DNA of 14,188 bases, from NCBI GenBank assembly GCA_036401395.1, contig DASWUZ010000097.1, positions 1 to 14,188 on the forward strand, in the 5' to 3' direction. Both the position numbers and the translations under genes were made by a program. This DNA is from DASWUZ01 sp036401395 (GTDB lineage Bacteria; Acidobacteriota; Terriglobia; Terriglobales; Acidobacteriaceae). Positions 1 through 7,360 of the stretch are shown in pieces. Within the stretch, counting starts at the first letter, position 1; every line of letters starts with the position of its first letter. The notes under the pieces are model-generated. The model was not told the origin of the DNA. It did no database searches and was given only the letters and a program-made list of their open reading frames with translations.

Positions 1-64
1 CGCGGAACGGGCTGCGCGGTGTTTCAACGGGCCGGGGCAGGCTGGGTTTCTGCCGGGTCATCCG

Positions 65-706
65 ATGGCGGGCAAGGAGTCGAGCGGCGCGGCTCATTCG
101 GATGGCGAGCTTTTTCGGGATGCTGTTTGGCTGTTCACGCCTGCCGATGCTGCAGATTTGTTGCCGCACGAGGCGGAATGGCGGGAATGGGTGGGCAAGT
201 TCGGCAGCCGCATCGTCGACCTCGACCCAGCCCGCCATGATGAACTCTGCGCGTGGGTGAGCCATCTTCCGCAAATGGTCGCGACTGCCTTGAGTGCGCT
301 GCTTCAGGAGCGGTTCGCCAGTGACGAACGGATGCGGGAAGACATGCGGGCCATCGGCGGGCGGGCGCTTCGCGAGATGACGCGGCTGGGGGCCAGCCCC
401 TATTCAATGTGGCGCGACATTGCGCATAGCAACTCGGACGCCGTCGGCGCTGCAGTCATGGCGCTCGAACAGACTTTGACCCACCTCCGCGAAAACCTAA
501 AAACGCCCGAGCTACGAGAGCTGTTCGAGGCGGCGAATGCCTTCTTGATGCGAGATCGCCTGGATCACCCAGCTAACACTCAAAAAGCGGGCCTGGCGGA
601 GCGGATTATGGCCATCGGAAACGAGAGCGCAGCCCGTCTAACCGATGAAGAGCGGTCGGTCAACCACGCGGACTTGCTATATGACGAGGACGGTCTTCCG
701 CGTTGA
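65..706 (+). CDS. Hypothetical protein, unrecognised, possibly 5'-incomplete
   Basis: I do not recognise this 213-residue protein. It has no signal peptide or membrane segment and is probably cytoplasmic and mostly helical. Leu/Ala/Glu/Arg-rich stretches run through residues 70-190, and the end is acidic (DLLYDEDGLPR). The ATG at 65 has no clear Shine-Dalgarno sequence, and the same frame stays open without a stop to the left edge (from base 2), so the true start may lie outside the window. It converges on the DUF2934 gene, with 58 bases between the two stops. Codon use is GC-rich like its neighbours, and its length and uninterrupted frame make it more likely real than the overlapping frames on both strands. 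No function is proposed. Confidence 0.6.
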   Translation: MAGKESSGAAHSDGELFRDAVWLFTPADAADLLPHEAEWREWVGKFGSRIVDLDPARHDELCAWVSHLPQMVATALSALLQERFASDERMREDMRAIGGRALREMTRLGASPYSMWRDIAHSNSDAVGAAVMALEQTLTHLRENLKTPELRELFEAANAFLMRDRLDHPANTQKAGLAERIMAIGNESAARLTDEERSVNHADLLYDEDGLPR

Positions 707-764
707 TCGTTGCCCCTCCTGGGACAGCACTGCGCTATCGCTCTTGCGGGGGAAGCGGCAACCG

Positions 765-995
765 CTACGAGGCTTTGCCCACCAGCTCCTGCTCGGCCCG
801 GATCCAGTCGCATTCGGGGGAGCCCTGTGGATGGCCACGCTCGGCCCAGTACTTCTCGGCCAAACGCGCGATCTCTTCGCGCGACGGAGCGGGAGCGGGG
901 ACGATGTGGGTCGTGGTTTTGTGTGACGCGGCCTTACGGGCCTTCGACTTTGCAGGGGACTTTGCTGCTGGCTTAATAGGTGTGCTCGTGCTCAA
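765..995 (-). CDS. Small DUF2934 domain protein with Lys/Ala-rich N-terminal tail
   Basis: A 76-residue protein. Residues 1-37 form a low-complexity tail rich in Ala, Lys, Ser and Pro (KPAAKSPAKSKARKAA), like histone H1 or other nucleic-acid-binding tails. Residues 38-72 match the short DUF2934 domain pattern as I know it: E-E-I-A-R-L-A-x-x-Y-W-x-x-R-G-x-P-x-G-S-P-x-x-D-W-x-x-A-E. Such proteins are common in Acidobacteria and Proteobacteria and have no established function. The start is TTG (993-995), chosen because a GGAG lies 8 bases upstream and no in-frame ATG or GTG precedes it. The gene stands alone between a convergent gene and the end of the propeller-kinase operon. DNA binding by the tail is only an inference from composition. 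Confidence 0.8.
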   Translation of the reverse strand: MSTSTPIKPAAKSPAKSKARKAASHKTTTHIVPAPAPSREEIARLAEKYWAERGHPQGSPECDWIRAEQELVGKAS

Positions 996-1003
996 GGTAT
1001 GTT

Positions 1004-1007
1004 CTCC
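1004..1007 (-). promoter_or_regulatory. Shine-Dalgarno deciding a TTG start (DUF2934 gene)
   Basis: On the minus strand GGAG lies 8 bases before TTG at 995-993. No ATG or GTG is in frame nearby, so this site supports the non-ATG start. Confidence 0.55.
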
Positions 1008-1022
1008 GGTATGAAATAGCCC

Positions 1023-1028
1023 GTTATA
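1023..1028 (-). promoter_or_regulatory. Candidate -10 element (TATAAC) upstream of the DUF2934 gene
   Basis: Minus-strand TATAAC differs from TATAAT at one base and lies 27 bases before the TTG start, in a locally AT-rich patch of an otherwise GC-rich region. It overlaps an imperfect inverted repeat (GCCC...GGGC, 1019-1037). No good -35 box is visible at the usual distance, so the call is weak. Confidence 0.3.
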
Positions 1029-1061
1029 TAAGTGGGCGTACTTCCATGATATGAAGAACCG

Positions 1062-1084
1062 GCCGAATTTGAGACGATTTCGGC
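1062..1084 (-). terminator. Hairpin downstream of the propeller-kinase operon, possible terminator
   Basis: A perfect 6-bp stem, GCCGAA/TTCGGC, with an 11-base loop lies 55 bases beyond the stop of the secreted-protein gene at 1140. It has no clear T-tract, so it could be a weak terminator, an mRNA 3'-end structure, or chance. Confidence 0.25.
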
Positions 1085-1139
1085 ATTGTCCGTAGTTATC
1101 AGTCCGATACCTGTTTGCGGCAGGATGCCCCCTAAACCG

Positions 1140-1715
1140 CTAGTCCCCCACGCGGTAGGGGAAGGTGAAGCGGCCGATTTGGACCACGGATTTGTCGGCT
1201 GGGGCATAGATGCGGAAGGACTCGACGCGGGTGATGGCGGGGTTGCGGGTGGCGGGGACGTGGGCAACGAGTCTGCCCGAGCCCGACTCATAGAAGTTCA
1301 CATTAAGCGAGTCTTCCATGTGCTGCCAGCCGATGAGATATTCGCCGGGGGGCAGCAGGCTGTCGCCAATATGGACGGGGGCCTGGACAATGAAGAAGTG
1401 AGAGTACTTACCCTCCGCCGAGTAACCCGCGGTGATGAGTACCACGCCGGCGATGAAGCGCCCATGGCCGTCGGTGATCCCCGAGGCGGTGCGAAGCTCC
1501 GTCTCGATGCGTTCTTTTTCTACCGGGGCGCGCGCGGGGATGAGGGACTTCAGTTCCGCTTCGGTTGCGACGCGCCAGGTGTGGGCTTCCTGGGCGGAGA
1601 GTGGAAGCACGCTCACCAGAGATGCGAGGGCGATTGCGATGGCGAGAACGTTGGCCCGGAGCTTCGGCGTGCGGGGCATTCGCAGCGTAGGGGGCTTCAC
1701 GGTCATCAAGTTCAT
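1140..1715 (-). CDS. Secreted protein of unknown function, last gene of the propeller-kinase operon
   Basis: A 191-residue protein with a signal peptide: basic residues up to R20, a hydrophobic core at about 22-39 (ANVLAIAIALASLVSVL), and a likely signal peptidase I site after the LSA at 39-41. The mature part is about 150 residues, apparently mostly beta, with a central stretch around 'LLPPGEYLIGW' that looks like an Ig-like or beta-sandwich turn. There is no lipobox cysteine and no catalytic motif I recognise. It follows the response regulator by 30 bases on the same strand, so it is probably cotranscribed with the propeller kinase. The ATG at 1715 has a weak AGG upstream. A later start at residue 13 would still keep the signal peptide. 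A role as periplasmic partner of the sensor is inferred from position only. Confidence 0.75.
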   Translation of the reverse strand: MNLMTVKPPTLRMPRTPKLRANVLAIAIALASLVSVLPLSAQEAHTWRVATEAELKSLIPARAPVEKERIETELRTASGITDGHGRFIAGVVLITAGYSAEGKYSHFFIVQAPVHIGDSLLPPGEYLIGWQHMEDSLNVNFYESGSGRLVAHVPATRNPAITRVESFRIYAPADKSVVQIGRFTFPYRVGD

Positions 1716-1745
1716 GCGGGGCCTATTTGCAGACGTTGGGGAATT

Positions 1746-2372
1746 TCAATCAAGGTGTACCAGCCCCCGCTGCAGAGCGGTGGTCGCAGCCTGGGTGCGG
1801 TCGGTCACGTTTAGCTTGCTTAGAAGGCTGTTGATGTGGGTCTTCACCGTGGCTTCTGAGATGTGGAGCAGGCTGCCGATCTCCTTATTACTGTAGCCGG
1901 CGACGATCTGCTTGAGCACGTCCATCTCGCGACCGGTTAGCTCAGTGGTGCTCATGCGCTCGGCGAGCCGCTGAGCAACGGCGGCGGGAATGCGCGACTT
2001 GCCGGCGTGCACAGTGCGAATCGCCTCCATGAGCACATCGCTGTCCATACCTTTGAGGAGGTAGCCGCGCGCGCCGGCCTGTAGTGCGCGATAGATGTCC
2101 TCATCGCCGTCAAAGGTGGTGAGGACGATGATGCGGGCCTGGGGGAACTCGCTGCGAATCTGGGTGATCGCTTCCACGCCGCCAAGGGTGGGCATGCGAA
2201 GGTCCATCAGGGTTATGTCGGGCTGGTGTTGGCGGAAGAGTTCAATTGCGCGATGCCCGTCGGACGCCTCGGCCACGACCGTCATGGACGGTACGGTATT
2301 AATCAGTGCGACGAGGCCCTGCCGCACCACATTGTGGTCGTCCACGACCAGGATTCGAATCGTATCGCTCAC
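1746..2372 (-). CDS. NarL/FixJ-family response regulator (REC + LuxR-type HTH)
   Basis: A 208-residue two-component response regulator. The receiver domain (about 5-120) has the acidic pair D11/D12, phosphoacceptor D57 in 'ITLMDLRMP', T85/T86 and conserved K107 in 'GYLLKG'. The C-terminal LuxR-type helix-turn-helix (about 142-205) has 'LTGREMDVLKQIVAGYSNKEI' features and the recognition segment 'SEATVKTHINSLLSKL'. It should be phosphorylated by the kinase encoded 42 bases upstream and act as a DNA-binding transcription regulator. The start codon is GTG at 2372, with AAGG 7 bases upstream and no in-frame ATG before it. The next gene, the secreted protein, begins 30 bases after its stop, consistent with one operon. 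The target genes cannot be read from the sequence. Confidence 0.93.
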   Translation of the reverse strand: MSDTIRILVVDDHNVVRQGLVALINTVPSMTVVAEASDGHRAIELFRQHQPDITLMDLRMPTLGGVEAITQIRSEFPQARIIVLTTFDGDEDIYRALQAGARGYLLKGMDSDVLMEAIRTVHAGKSRIPAAVAQRLAERMSTTELTGREMDVLKQIVAGYSNKEIGSLLHISEATVKTHINSLLSKLNVTDRTQAATTALQRGLVHLD

Positions 2373-2414
2373 GCTGCCGCCTTCATTCCTGACTACTCAA
2401 TCTTCTAACCACTT

Positions 2415-5400
2415 TCATTTGATCGGGACTTCGACCTGAATGCGAGTCCCATCACCGGGCGTGCTTTCAATCGTCATCGTCCCCCCGATCTGCTGTGCTC
2501 GCTCGTTCATCCCCGTCAGTCCGAAGTGACCTTGCGGGCCGGTGGATTGAGGATGCGGCAGCCCCGAAAACCCGCAGCCGTCGTCCTCGATCGTCATTCG
2601 GAGCTGGTGCCTCTCGTAGACAAGGTCGATCAGGATGTGCTGCGGATTCGCGTGCCGGACCGCGTTGGTGGCCGCCTCCTGCGCGATCCGCAATAATTCC
2701 GACTCAAGCTTCGCAGGTAGAGGATGGTATGCGCCTCCAACTTTGGATTGAATCTTGATGCCTGTTGATGCCGTTACCTGCGCGGCCATGGTGGACATTC
2801 GGGTCGCGAGATCAGTCGCGCCCTGGGTTGAGCTGGAGGTGGCAGGGTCGGGGGAGCGCAGGTCCCAGATGGAAGAGCGCGCCTCGGTAAGGCTGTTTCG
2901 GGTGAGGATGCGGGCCTGGTCGAGGTGTTCCCGCGCCGCTTCGCTGACCGAGGTTTCGCCGTCCGCTGTAGTTGCTCCAGAAGACGGTAATAGCCGCGCC
3001 ACCACCTCTAGCTGCATTGATATCGCGACCAGGCTCTGCGCCAGAGTGTCGTGTATCTCCCGCGCGATGCGGCCGCGTTCGGCGAGCACGGCGGAGAATT
3101 GCGACTCGACTCGACGCACCCGGCGGCGATACACCAGGGTGCCCAGCATCGCGGCCAAGACCACCAGCAGCGCATAGAAGATCCAGGTCTGATAAAGGTG
3201 GGGCCGCAGGCGGAGGTCGAGGGCGGCACCCGCATCGTTCCAGACCCCGTCGTTATTGCAGGCCTGCACGCGGAAGGTGTAGCTTCGCGCCGGCAGGTTG
3301 GTGTAGAAAGCGGTGCGGCGCGCGCCCGCGTCAATCCAGTCGCGATCAAATCCTTCCAGCTTGTAGCGGAAGCGCACCTTTTGCGGGGCGATGAAGCTCA
3401 TCGCGGTGTAATCGAAGACCAGCCTGCCCTGACCTGGGGGAAGCACTATTGGGCCGCTCTGCTGCGCGAGATCTTCTACCGGCCGATCGTCGAACGTTAC
3501 CTGCTCGATCGCTACCGGTGGAGGTTCGCTGTTCGTTGGAGCGTGTTCCGGGTCGATCATGGCGACTCCCTTGAGGGTCGCGAAGGCCAGGGTCCCGTCT
3601 GTGAGCCGCCACGCGGAAGGGTGACCGCCGCTGCTCGCTTCGCTGATCATCATGCCATCGGCGCGGCCATAGGCAGCCGGCATCAGTTGATGCACGGTCC
3701 CCGCGGCGAAGCCGTTGAGGTCTGCCAGGGAAACGCGGAACACGCCTTTATCGGAGCTGAGCCAGAGGTTCTGCCTGCCATCTTCGAGGATCGAATAGAC
3801 GTTTTCAGGCAGGCTCGCGGCGGGGAACCGGGTAACGGTTCCTCTGAAGAGGCGGTTGAGGCCGCCGCCGCTGGTGCCGATCCAAAGAGCGTCGTCGGCC
3901 GTCTCGTGAAGCGCGGTCACAATGTTGCTGGAGAGTCCGTCGGCGGTGGTGAGGGTCGCGAATTTGCCGTCCTGGAAGCGGGATAGGCCACCGAGAGTGC
4001 CGATCCATAAAGTGGGCGGAGGAAGGATGGCAGGAGTAGCGGCAGGGGGAGGAATAGTGTTGGCGGCGCTGTAGCGGGTCTGTAGTATCGCGCCGACGAG
4101 ATTGCTGCCGAGGCCATCCAGCGTCGTGAAGCTGGTGAAGACGCCGTTGACGAGATGAGAGAGCCCGCGGCGCGTCCCGATCCAGAGGGTGCCGTCCGGC
4201 GCAGTGTAGAGCGAGCGTACGAAATCGTCGGCGAGTCCATCGGCGGACGTGTAGACGGTCACTTTTCCATCGTGCAGGCGGTTTAAACCATCGGGAGTTC
4301 CAACCCAAAGATCGCCTGCGTCGTCGTCGGCCAGGGCGAGTACGATGTTGCTCGCGAGGCCTGCGGCGGTGGAGATGTTGGTAAACTTTGGGTCGTGAGC
4401 TAGGCTCGGCGCCGTGTCGGTAGATGCTCGGTCGAGGCGATCCAGGCCGCCTCCGTTGGTTCCGATCCATAGCAGGCCTTTGCGGTCCTGGTAGACGGAG
4501 CGAACGAGGTCCTCCGAAAGTCCATTTGCGGCGGTATAGGTTGTGAATTTTTGGTCGTGCAGCACGGCGAGGCCGCCGGATTCGGTACCGAGCCAGAGGC
4601 TGCCTTCGCGGTCTTCGAACATGGTCAGCACTGATTCGCCCGACAGGGGGTCTGAAGCGCCAAGAGACTCGAAGTGCGGCGCCATAGCGCCAGACTGAAG
4701 CCGCGCCACGCCGCGATTGGTGCCTACCCAGATCGCGCCCGCACGATCTTGATAGATGGTCTGGATTCGCTCGCCGGGCAGGCCATCTGAAACGCCAAGG
4801 CTCTTAATCTGGCTGACGAGCCCGGCCGGATAGGCCGAACTGGCCCGCGTTTGCCCTGCGGCTGTCTGGCCGACCTCCGCCGGACTCGTATTAGCCGGGC
4901 TCTGTCCGGCCTCGCCGGAACCAGGCCCAATGAGACCCAGACCCCCGGCAGTCCCGACCCATACCCGCCCTGCGCGGTCGCTGAAGAGGGACGTCACCTC
5001 GTCAGCGGGAAGGCCCTGGGCGCGGGTGAGCACGGTAACTCTCGTACCGTCGATGATCTCAAGCCCCGAGCGGGTGCCAACCCAAATGCGGCCGTCGGCG
5101 GTTGCGGCAAGCGCCTCGGTCTCTAGCGGCGCGAGTCCCGACGGCGAGGCGACCGGACTACCGTTCCTGAGGTGAATCACCCCATCATTAGCTCCGACCC
5201 AAAGCGAGCCGTCGGCAGCCTCGACAACCGAACTATTACTTGTTAGACCGCGAGGGCCGCCTTCAACAGCAACAAATTTCCCGCGCACATTGTCGAAGGA
5301 GGCCAGCCCTCCCGATGTCAGCGCCCACAGGCTAGCTGCGCGGTCCTGGTAGACAGACCAGACCGTGTTGTCGGGCAGGCCCTCAGCAGTAGTGAAGGTC

Positions 5401-5807
5401 TTGAACTCCGTGCCGCGACGCCGCGTGAGGCCGTCGGCTGTGCTGATCCACAGCGACCCATCGCGGTCTTCAAAGAGGCTGTTGATGCTGTTGGAGCGGA
5501 GTTTCGATGGCGACTGTTTGTCGAAGACGACGAACCGGACGCCGTCGAAGCGCACGAGTCCGCTGTCAGTGGCCAGCCAAAGGTATCCATCGCGGGTCTG
5601 GAGGACGGAGCGAACTGTATTTTGAGGCAGGCCGTTGTCGGTCTGCCAGGATTGGCGGCCGTACTGGGTGAGCGCGAGGTGCGGGTCAAGCGCGCGGGAT
5701 TTGGTGCTCAGCGAGAGCGCGAGCAGCAGAAAATAGGTCGTAACGCGTGGCCAAAACACTATAAGACGCGCCGGTGCACGCTCCGCAAATGGTATCCGTC
5801 TTCGCAT
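2415..5807 (-). CDS. Membrane sensor histidine kinase with 14-repeat periplasmic propeller (Reg_prop, Y_Y_Y, HisKA_3, HATPase_c)
   Basis: A 1130-residue sensor kinase. Domains in order: a hydrophobic signal or anchor segment (about 14-38); 14 repeats of the two-component-regulator-propeller type (core D-G-x-L-W-x-G-T-x-x-G-L, about 72-695), enough for two seven-bladed propellers; a Y_Y_Y domain (about 765-865); a transmembrane helix (874-893); HisKA_3 with phosphoacceptor H919 in 'IAREIHDTLAQ'; and HATPase_c with the N-box around N1048, 'DDGCGF' (1076-1081) and 'GLTGMNERA'. The propellers should be periplasmic and bind a ligand, by analogy with polysaccharide-sensing propeller kinases, but no ligand can be named. 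Unlike the Bacteroides hybrid sensors it has no receiver or AraC domain. Its output is the separate NarL regulator downstream. Two low-complexity inserts interrupt the propeller, at about 294-336 and 578-598. An in-frame TAG just upstream fixes the ATG. Confidence 0.93.
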   Translation of the reverse strand: MRRRIPFAERAPARLIVFWPRVTTYFLLLALSLSTKSRALDPHLALTQYGRQSWQTDNGLPQNTVRSVLQTRDGYLWLATDSGLVRFDGVRFVVFDKQSPSKLRSNSINSLFEDRDGSLWISTADGLTRRRGTEFKTFTTAEGLPDNTVWSVYQDRAASLWALTSGGLASFDNVRGKFVAVEGGPRGLTSNSSVVEAADGSLWVGANDGVIHLRNGSPVASPSGLAPLETEALAATADGRIWVGTRSGLEIIDGTRVTVLTRAQGLPADEVTSLFSDRAGRVWVGTAGGLGLIGPGSGEAGQSPANTSPAEVGQTAAGQTRASSAYPAGLVSQIKSLGVSDGLPGERIQTIYQDRAGAIWVGTNRGVARLQSGAMAPHFESLGASDPLSGESVLTMFEDREGSLWLGTESGGLAVLHDQKFTTYTAANGLSEDLVRSVYQDRKGLLWIGTNGGGLDRLDRASTDTAPSLAHDPKFTNISTAAGLASNIVLALADDDAGDLWVGTPDGLNRLHDGKVTVYTSADGLADDFVRSLYTAPDGTLWIGTRRGLSHLVNGVFTSFTTLDGLGSNLVGAILQTRYSAANTIPPPAATPAILPPPTLWIGTLGGLSRFQDGKFATLTTADGLSSNIVTALHETADDALWIGTSGGGLNRLFRGTVTRFPAASLPENVYSILEDGRQNLWLSSDKGVFRVSLADLNGFAAGTVHQLMPAAYGRADGMMISEASSGGHPSAWRLTDGTLAFATLKGVAMIDPEHAPTNSEPPPVAIEQVTFDDRPVEDLAQQSGPIVLPPGQGRLVFDYTAMSFIAPQKVRFRYKLEGFDRDWIDAGARRTAFYTNLPARSYTFRVQACNNDGVWNDAGAALDLRLRPHLYQTWIFYALLVVLAAMLGTLVYRRRVRRVESQFSAVLAERGRIAREIHDTLAQSLVAISMQLEVVARLLPSSGATTADGETSVSEAAREHLDQARILTRNSLTEARSSIWDLRSPDPATSSSTQGATDLATRMSTMAAQVTASTGIKIQSKVGGAYHPLPAKLESELLRIAQEAATNAVRHANPQHILIDLVYERHQLRMTIEDDGCGFSGLPHPQSTGPQGHFGLTGMNERAQQIGGTMTIESTPGDGTRIQVEVPIK
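4014..4076 (-). other. Proline/alanine-rich insert between propeller repeats 11 and 12
   Basis: Residues about 578-598 of the sensor kinase (SAANTIPPPAATPAILPPP) replace the usual short D-x-x-G turn before the L-W-I-G-T core of repeat 12. The insert is in frame and probably makes a flexible loop at the propeller edge. Confidence 0.6.
4820..4925 (-). repeat. Palindrome-rich, degenerate repeat insert inside the propeller coding region
   Basis: Residues about 294-330 of the sensor kinase form a Gly/Ala/Gln/Ser/Thr/Pro-rich insert between propeller repeats 6 and 7, more than 30 residues longer than the spacing elsewhere. The DNA carries two related copies of a GAGGYC...AGAC...GCC motif (minus strand, 4898-4913 and 4860-4877) and several GGCC-centred palindromes. 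A related motif occurs in the C-terminal tail of the second kinase (12001-12016). The frame is kept throughout. Confidence 0.45.
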
Positions 5808-5824
5808 GATTGCTTCATCCGGAT

Positions 5825-5853
5825 ACTACACAATGGGCGAACGCCTCATACAA
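5825..5853 (-). promoter_or_regulatory. Candidate promoter of the propeller-kinase operon
   Basis: On the minus strand TTGTAT (5853-5848) and TGTAGT (5830-5825) are separated by 17 bases, with three and four matches to the -35 and -10 consensus. The -10 ends 17 bases before the ATG at 5807. An inverted repeat ACACAA...TTGTGT (20-base spacer) overlaps both boxes and could be an operator. All of this is weak. Confidence 0.3.
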
Positions 5854-5884
5854 CTTGTGTGGCTGCGAAGGACGAGTCAATCCC

Positions 5885-5904
5885 AAAACGAAGTGGGACT
5901 TCGC
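5885..5904 (-). terminator. Intrinsic terminator after proBA
   Basis: On the minus strand a perfect 6-bp stem, CGAAGT/ACTTCG (5903-5898 and 5894-5889), closes a CCC loop and is followed at once by TTTT (5888-5885). It begins about 20 bases past the proA stop, as expected for a factor-independent terminator. It also separates proBA from the kinase operon downstream on the same strand. Confidence 0.6.
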
Positions 5905-5923
5905 ACCCCATCCAGAACGGTAT

Positions 5924-7360
5924 CTAGACGAGGCGTCTATGCAGGAACGGCCGGGCGTTGTCGCCGGCATAGTCGCTCACCACCTGGCCCGCCCCGATCA
6001 CCTTGTATTTGTACGTTACAAGGCCTTCCAGACCTACCGGGCCGCGCGCGTGGAGCTTGCTGGTGCTGATGCCGACTTCGGCGCCGAAGCCGTAGCGGTA
6101 GCCGTCGGAGAATCGCGTCGAGCAGTTGAGGAGCACGTTGGCGGAATCGACTTCGTTGAGGAAGCGCTCGGCGGCGGCGGCATCTTCGGTGAGGATGGCG
6201 TCGGTGTGGTGCGAGCCGTGCTGTTCGATGTGGTTAATGGCCGCGTCGAGCGAGTCGACCACCCGAATGGCGAGGATCAGGTCGGAGTATTCGGTGTGCC
6301 ATTCATCATCGCGAACCAGGTCGATCGCGGCGTCAGCCAGGAGCGCGTGGGTGCGAGCGTCGCCCCGCACCTTGACGCCGCTTTCGTGCAGCGCGGCGTA
6401 GAGCGGTGGCAGGATGGCAGCGGCGATTTCGGCGTGTACGAGCACGGTTTCGACCGCATTACACACGGCCGGGTATTGAATCTTGCTGTCGACGACGACA
6501 GGAATGACGCGTTCGAAGTTGCGGCTGCGGTCTGCGCTGCGGTCGATGAAGATGTGGCAAACTCCGTCGGCGTGGCCGAGAACGGGAATATGGGTGTTGC
6601 GCTGAATGTGTTGGACGAGGGCGTTCGATCCGCGGGGGATGACGAGGTCTATAGTGCCGGTGAGGCCGAGCAGGGTCTGGACCGCTTCTCGGCCGTAGAC
6701 TCCACTAACCGCGTCGGCGGGAACCCGGCTGCCGGGAGCGGCGAGTGCGCCGCGAATGACTTCAAGGATGGCGCGCATGGTGCGTTCCACTTCCTTGCCG
6801 CCTTTGAGGATCACAGCGTTACCGGACTTGATAGCCAGCGAAGATATCTGGGTGATGGCGTCGGGCCGCGCTTCAAAGATGATCGCAAGCACGCCGAGCG
6901 GGCAACTCACTTTATCCAGACGCAGGTACTGCCCAGGCTCCGGGCCAGCGTCGAGCATGGTTGAGGCCAGCATGCGGCCCGCGGGGTCGGGGAGCTCGCG
7001 AACGGCAAGAACGCCGTCGATCATGGCGCGGAGCTTGTCCTGATTGAGGCCGAGGCGCTTGAAGAGTGCGCGGGTCAACTCCCCGCTGGCGATGAGGGCT
7101 TCGCCTTGCTTTACGTCTTCCGCGTTGGCCGCAAGGATTTTTGCCGAGTTGCGTTCGAGCGCTTCGGCAATGTTCGAGAGGGCTTCATCTTTGGCTGCGG
7201 TGGGCAGATTGGCGAGGATGCGGCTGGCTTGCTTGGCGGCGTGGGCGATGGCGATGACTTCGTTGGAGATTACATGGGGAGTATTTGCGTCCCGAGATAC
7301 TTCCTGACTGGGAATGCGACTGGTCGTCGCTCGGGTGTTGACCTCGGTAACGGAGTTCAT
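5924..7360 (-). CDS. proA: Gamma-glutamyl phosphate reductase (glutamate-5-semialdehyde dehydrogenase)
   Basis: Catalyses the NADPH-dependent reduction of gamma-glutamyl phosphate to glutamate-5-semialdehyde, the second step of proline synthesis, in the cytoplasm. The 478-residue protein aligns by eye with E. coli ProA (417 aa) along its length: 'PLGVLAIIFEARPDA' (154-168), 'GNAVILKGGKE' (180-190), 'IPRGS' (241-245), 'LGHADGVCHIFID' (261-273), catalytic Cys300 in 'QYPAVCNAVET', and the C-terminal 'STSKLHARGPVGLE' region. It is longer than usual: about 33 extra N-terminal residues (Thr/Ser/Asn-rich, probably disordered) and about 20 extra C-terminal residues. The ATG overlaps the proB stop by 4 bases (ATGA), with an excellent AGAGGAAAG 6 bases upstream. 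The start is therefore firm, and the two genes are translationally coupled. Confidence 0.97.
   Translation of the reverse strand: MNSVTEVNTRATTSRIPSQEVSRDANTPHVISNEVIAIAHAAKQASRILANLPTAAKDEALSNIAEALERNSAKILAANAEDVKQGEALIASGELTRALFKRLGLNQDKLRAMIDGVLAVRELPDPAGRMLASTMLDAGPEPGQYLRLDKVSCPLGVLAIIFEARPDAITQISSLAIKSGNAVILKGGKEVERTMRAILEVIRGALAAPGSRVPADAVSGVYGREAVQTLLGLTGTIDLVIPRGSNALVQHIQRNTHIPVLGHADGVCHIFIDRSADRSRNFERVIPVVVDSKIQYPAVCNAVETVLVHAEIAAAILPPLYAALHESGVKVRGDARTHALLADAAIDLVRDDEWHTEYSDLILAIRVVDSLDAAINHIEQHGSHHTDAILTEDAAAAERFLNEVDSANVLLNCSTRFSDGYRYGFGAEVGISTSKLHARGPVGLEGLVTYKYKVIGAGQVVSDYAGDNARPFLHRRLV

Noticed and set aside
1117..1140. GCGG...CCGC stem just after the secreted-protein stop as a terminator
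   Set aside because: Only 4-bp arms with a poorly paired interior and no T-tract. The hairpin at 1062-1084 is a slightly better candidate.
2370..2387. Five-codon upstream frame (MKAAA) whose TGA overlaps the GTG start of the response regulator
   Set aside because: The GTGA overlap could suggest coupling, but such a tiny frame can arise by chance and its AGGA directly touches the ATG.
3051..3986. Plus-strand open frame of 311 codons opposite the sensor kinase
   Set aside because: It is a long antisense frame of the kind expected in GC-rich coding DNA. The minus strand here encodes the unambiguous Y_Y_Y, HisKA_3 and propeller segments.
5810..6964. Plus-strand open frame of 384 codons opposite proA
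   Set aside because: It is antisense to well-conserved ProA, and its Val/Gly/Asp-rich composition is typical of a complementary-strand shadow.
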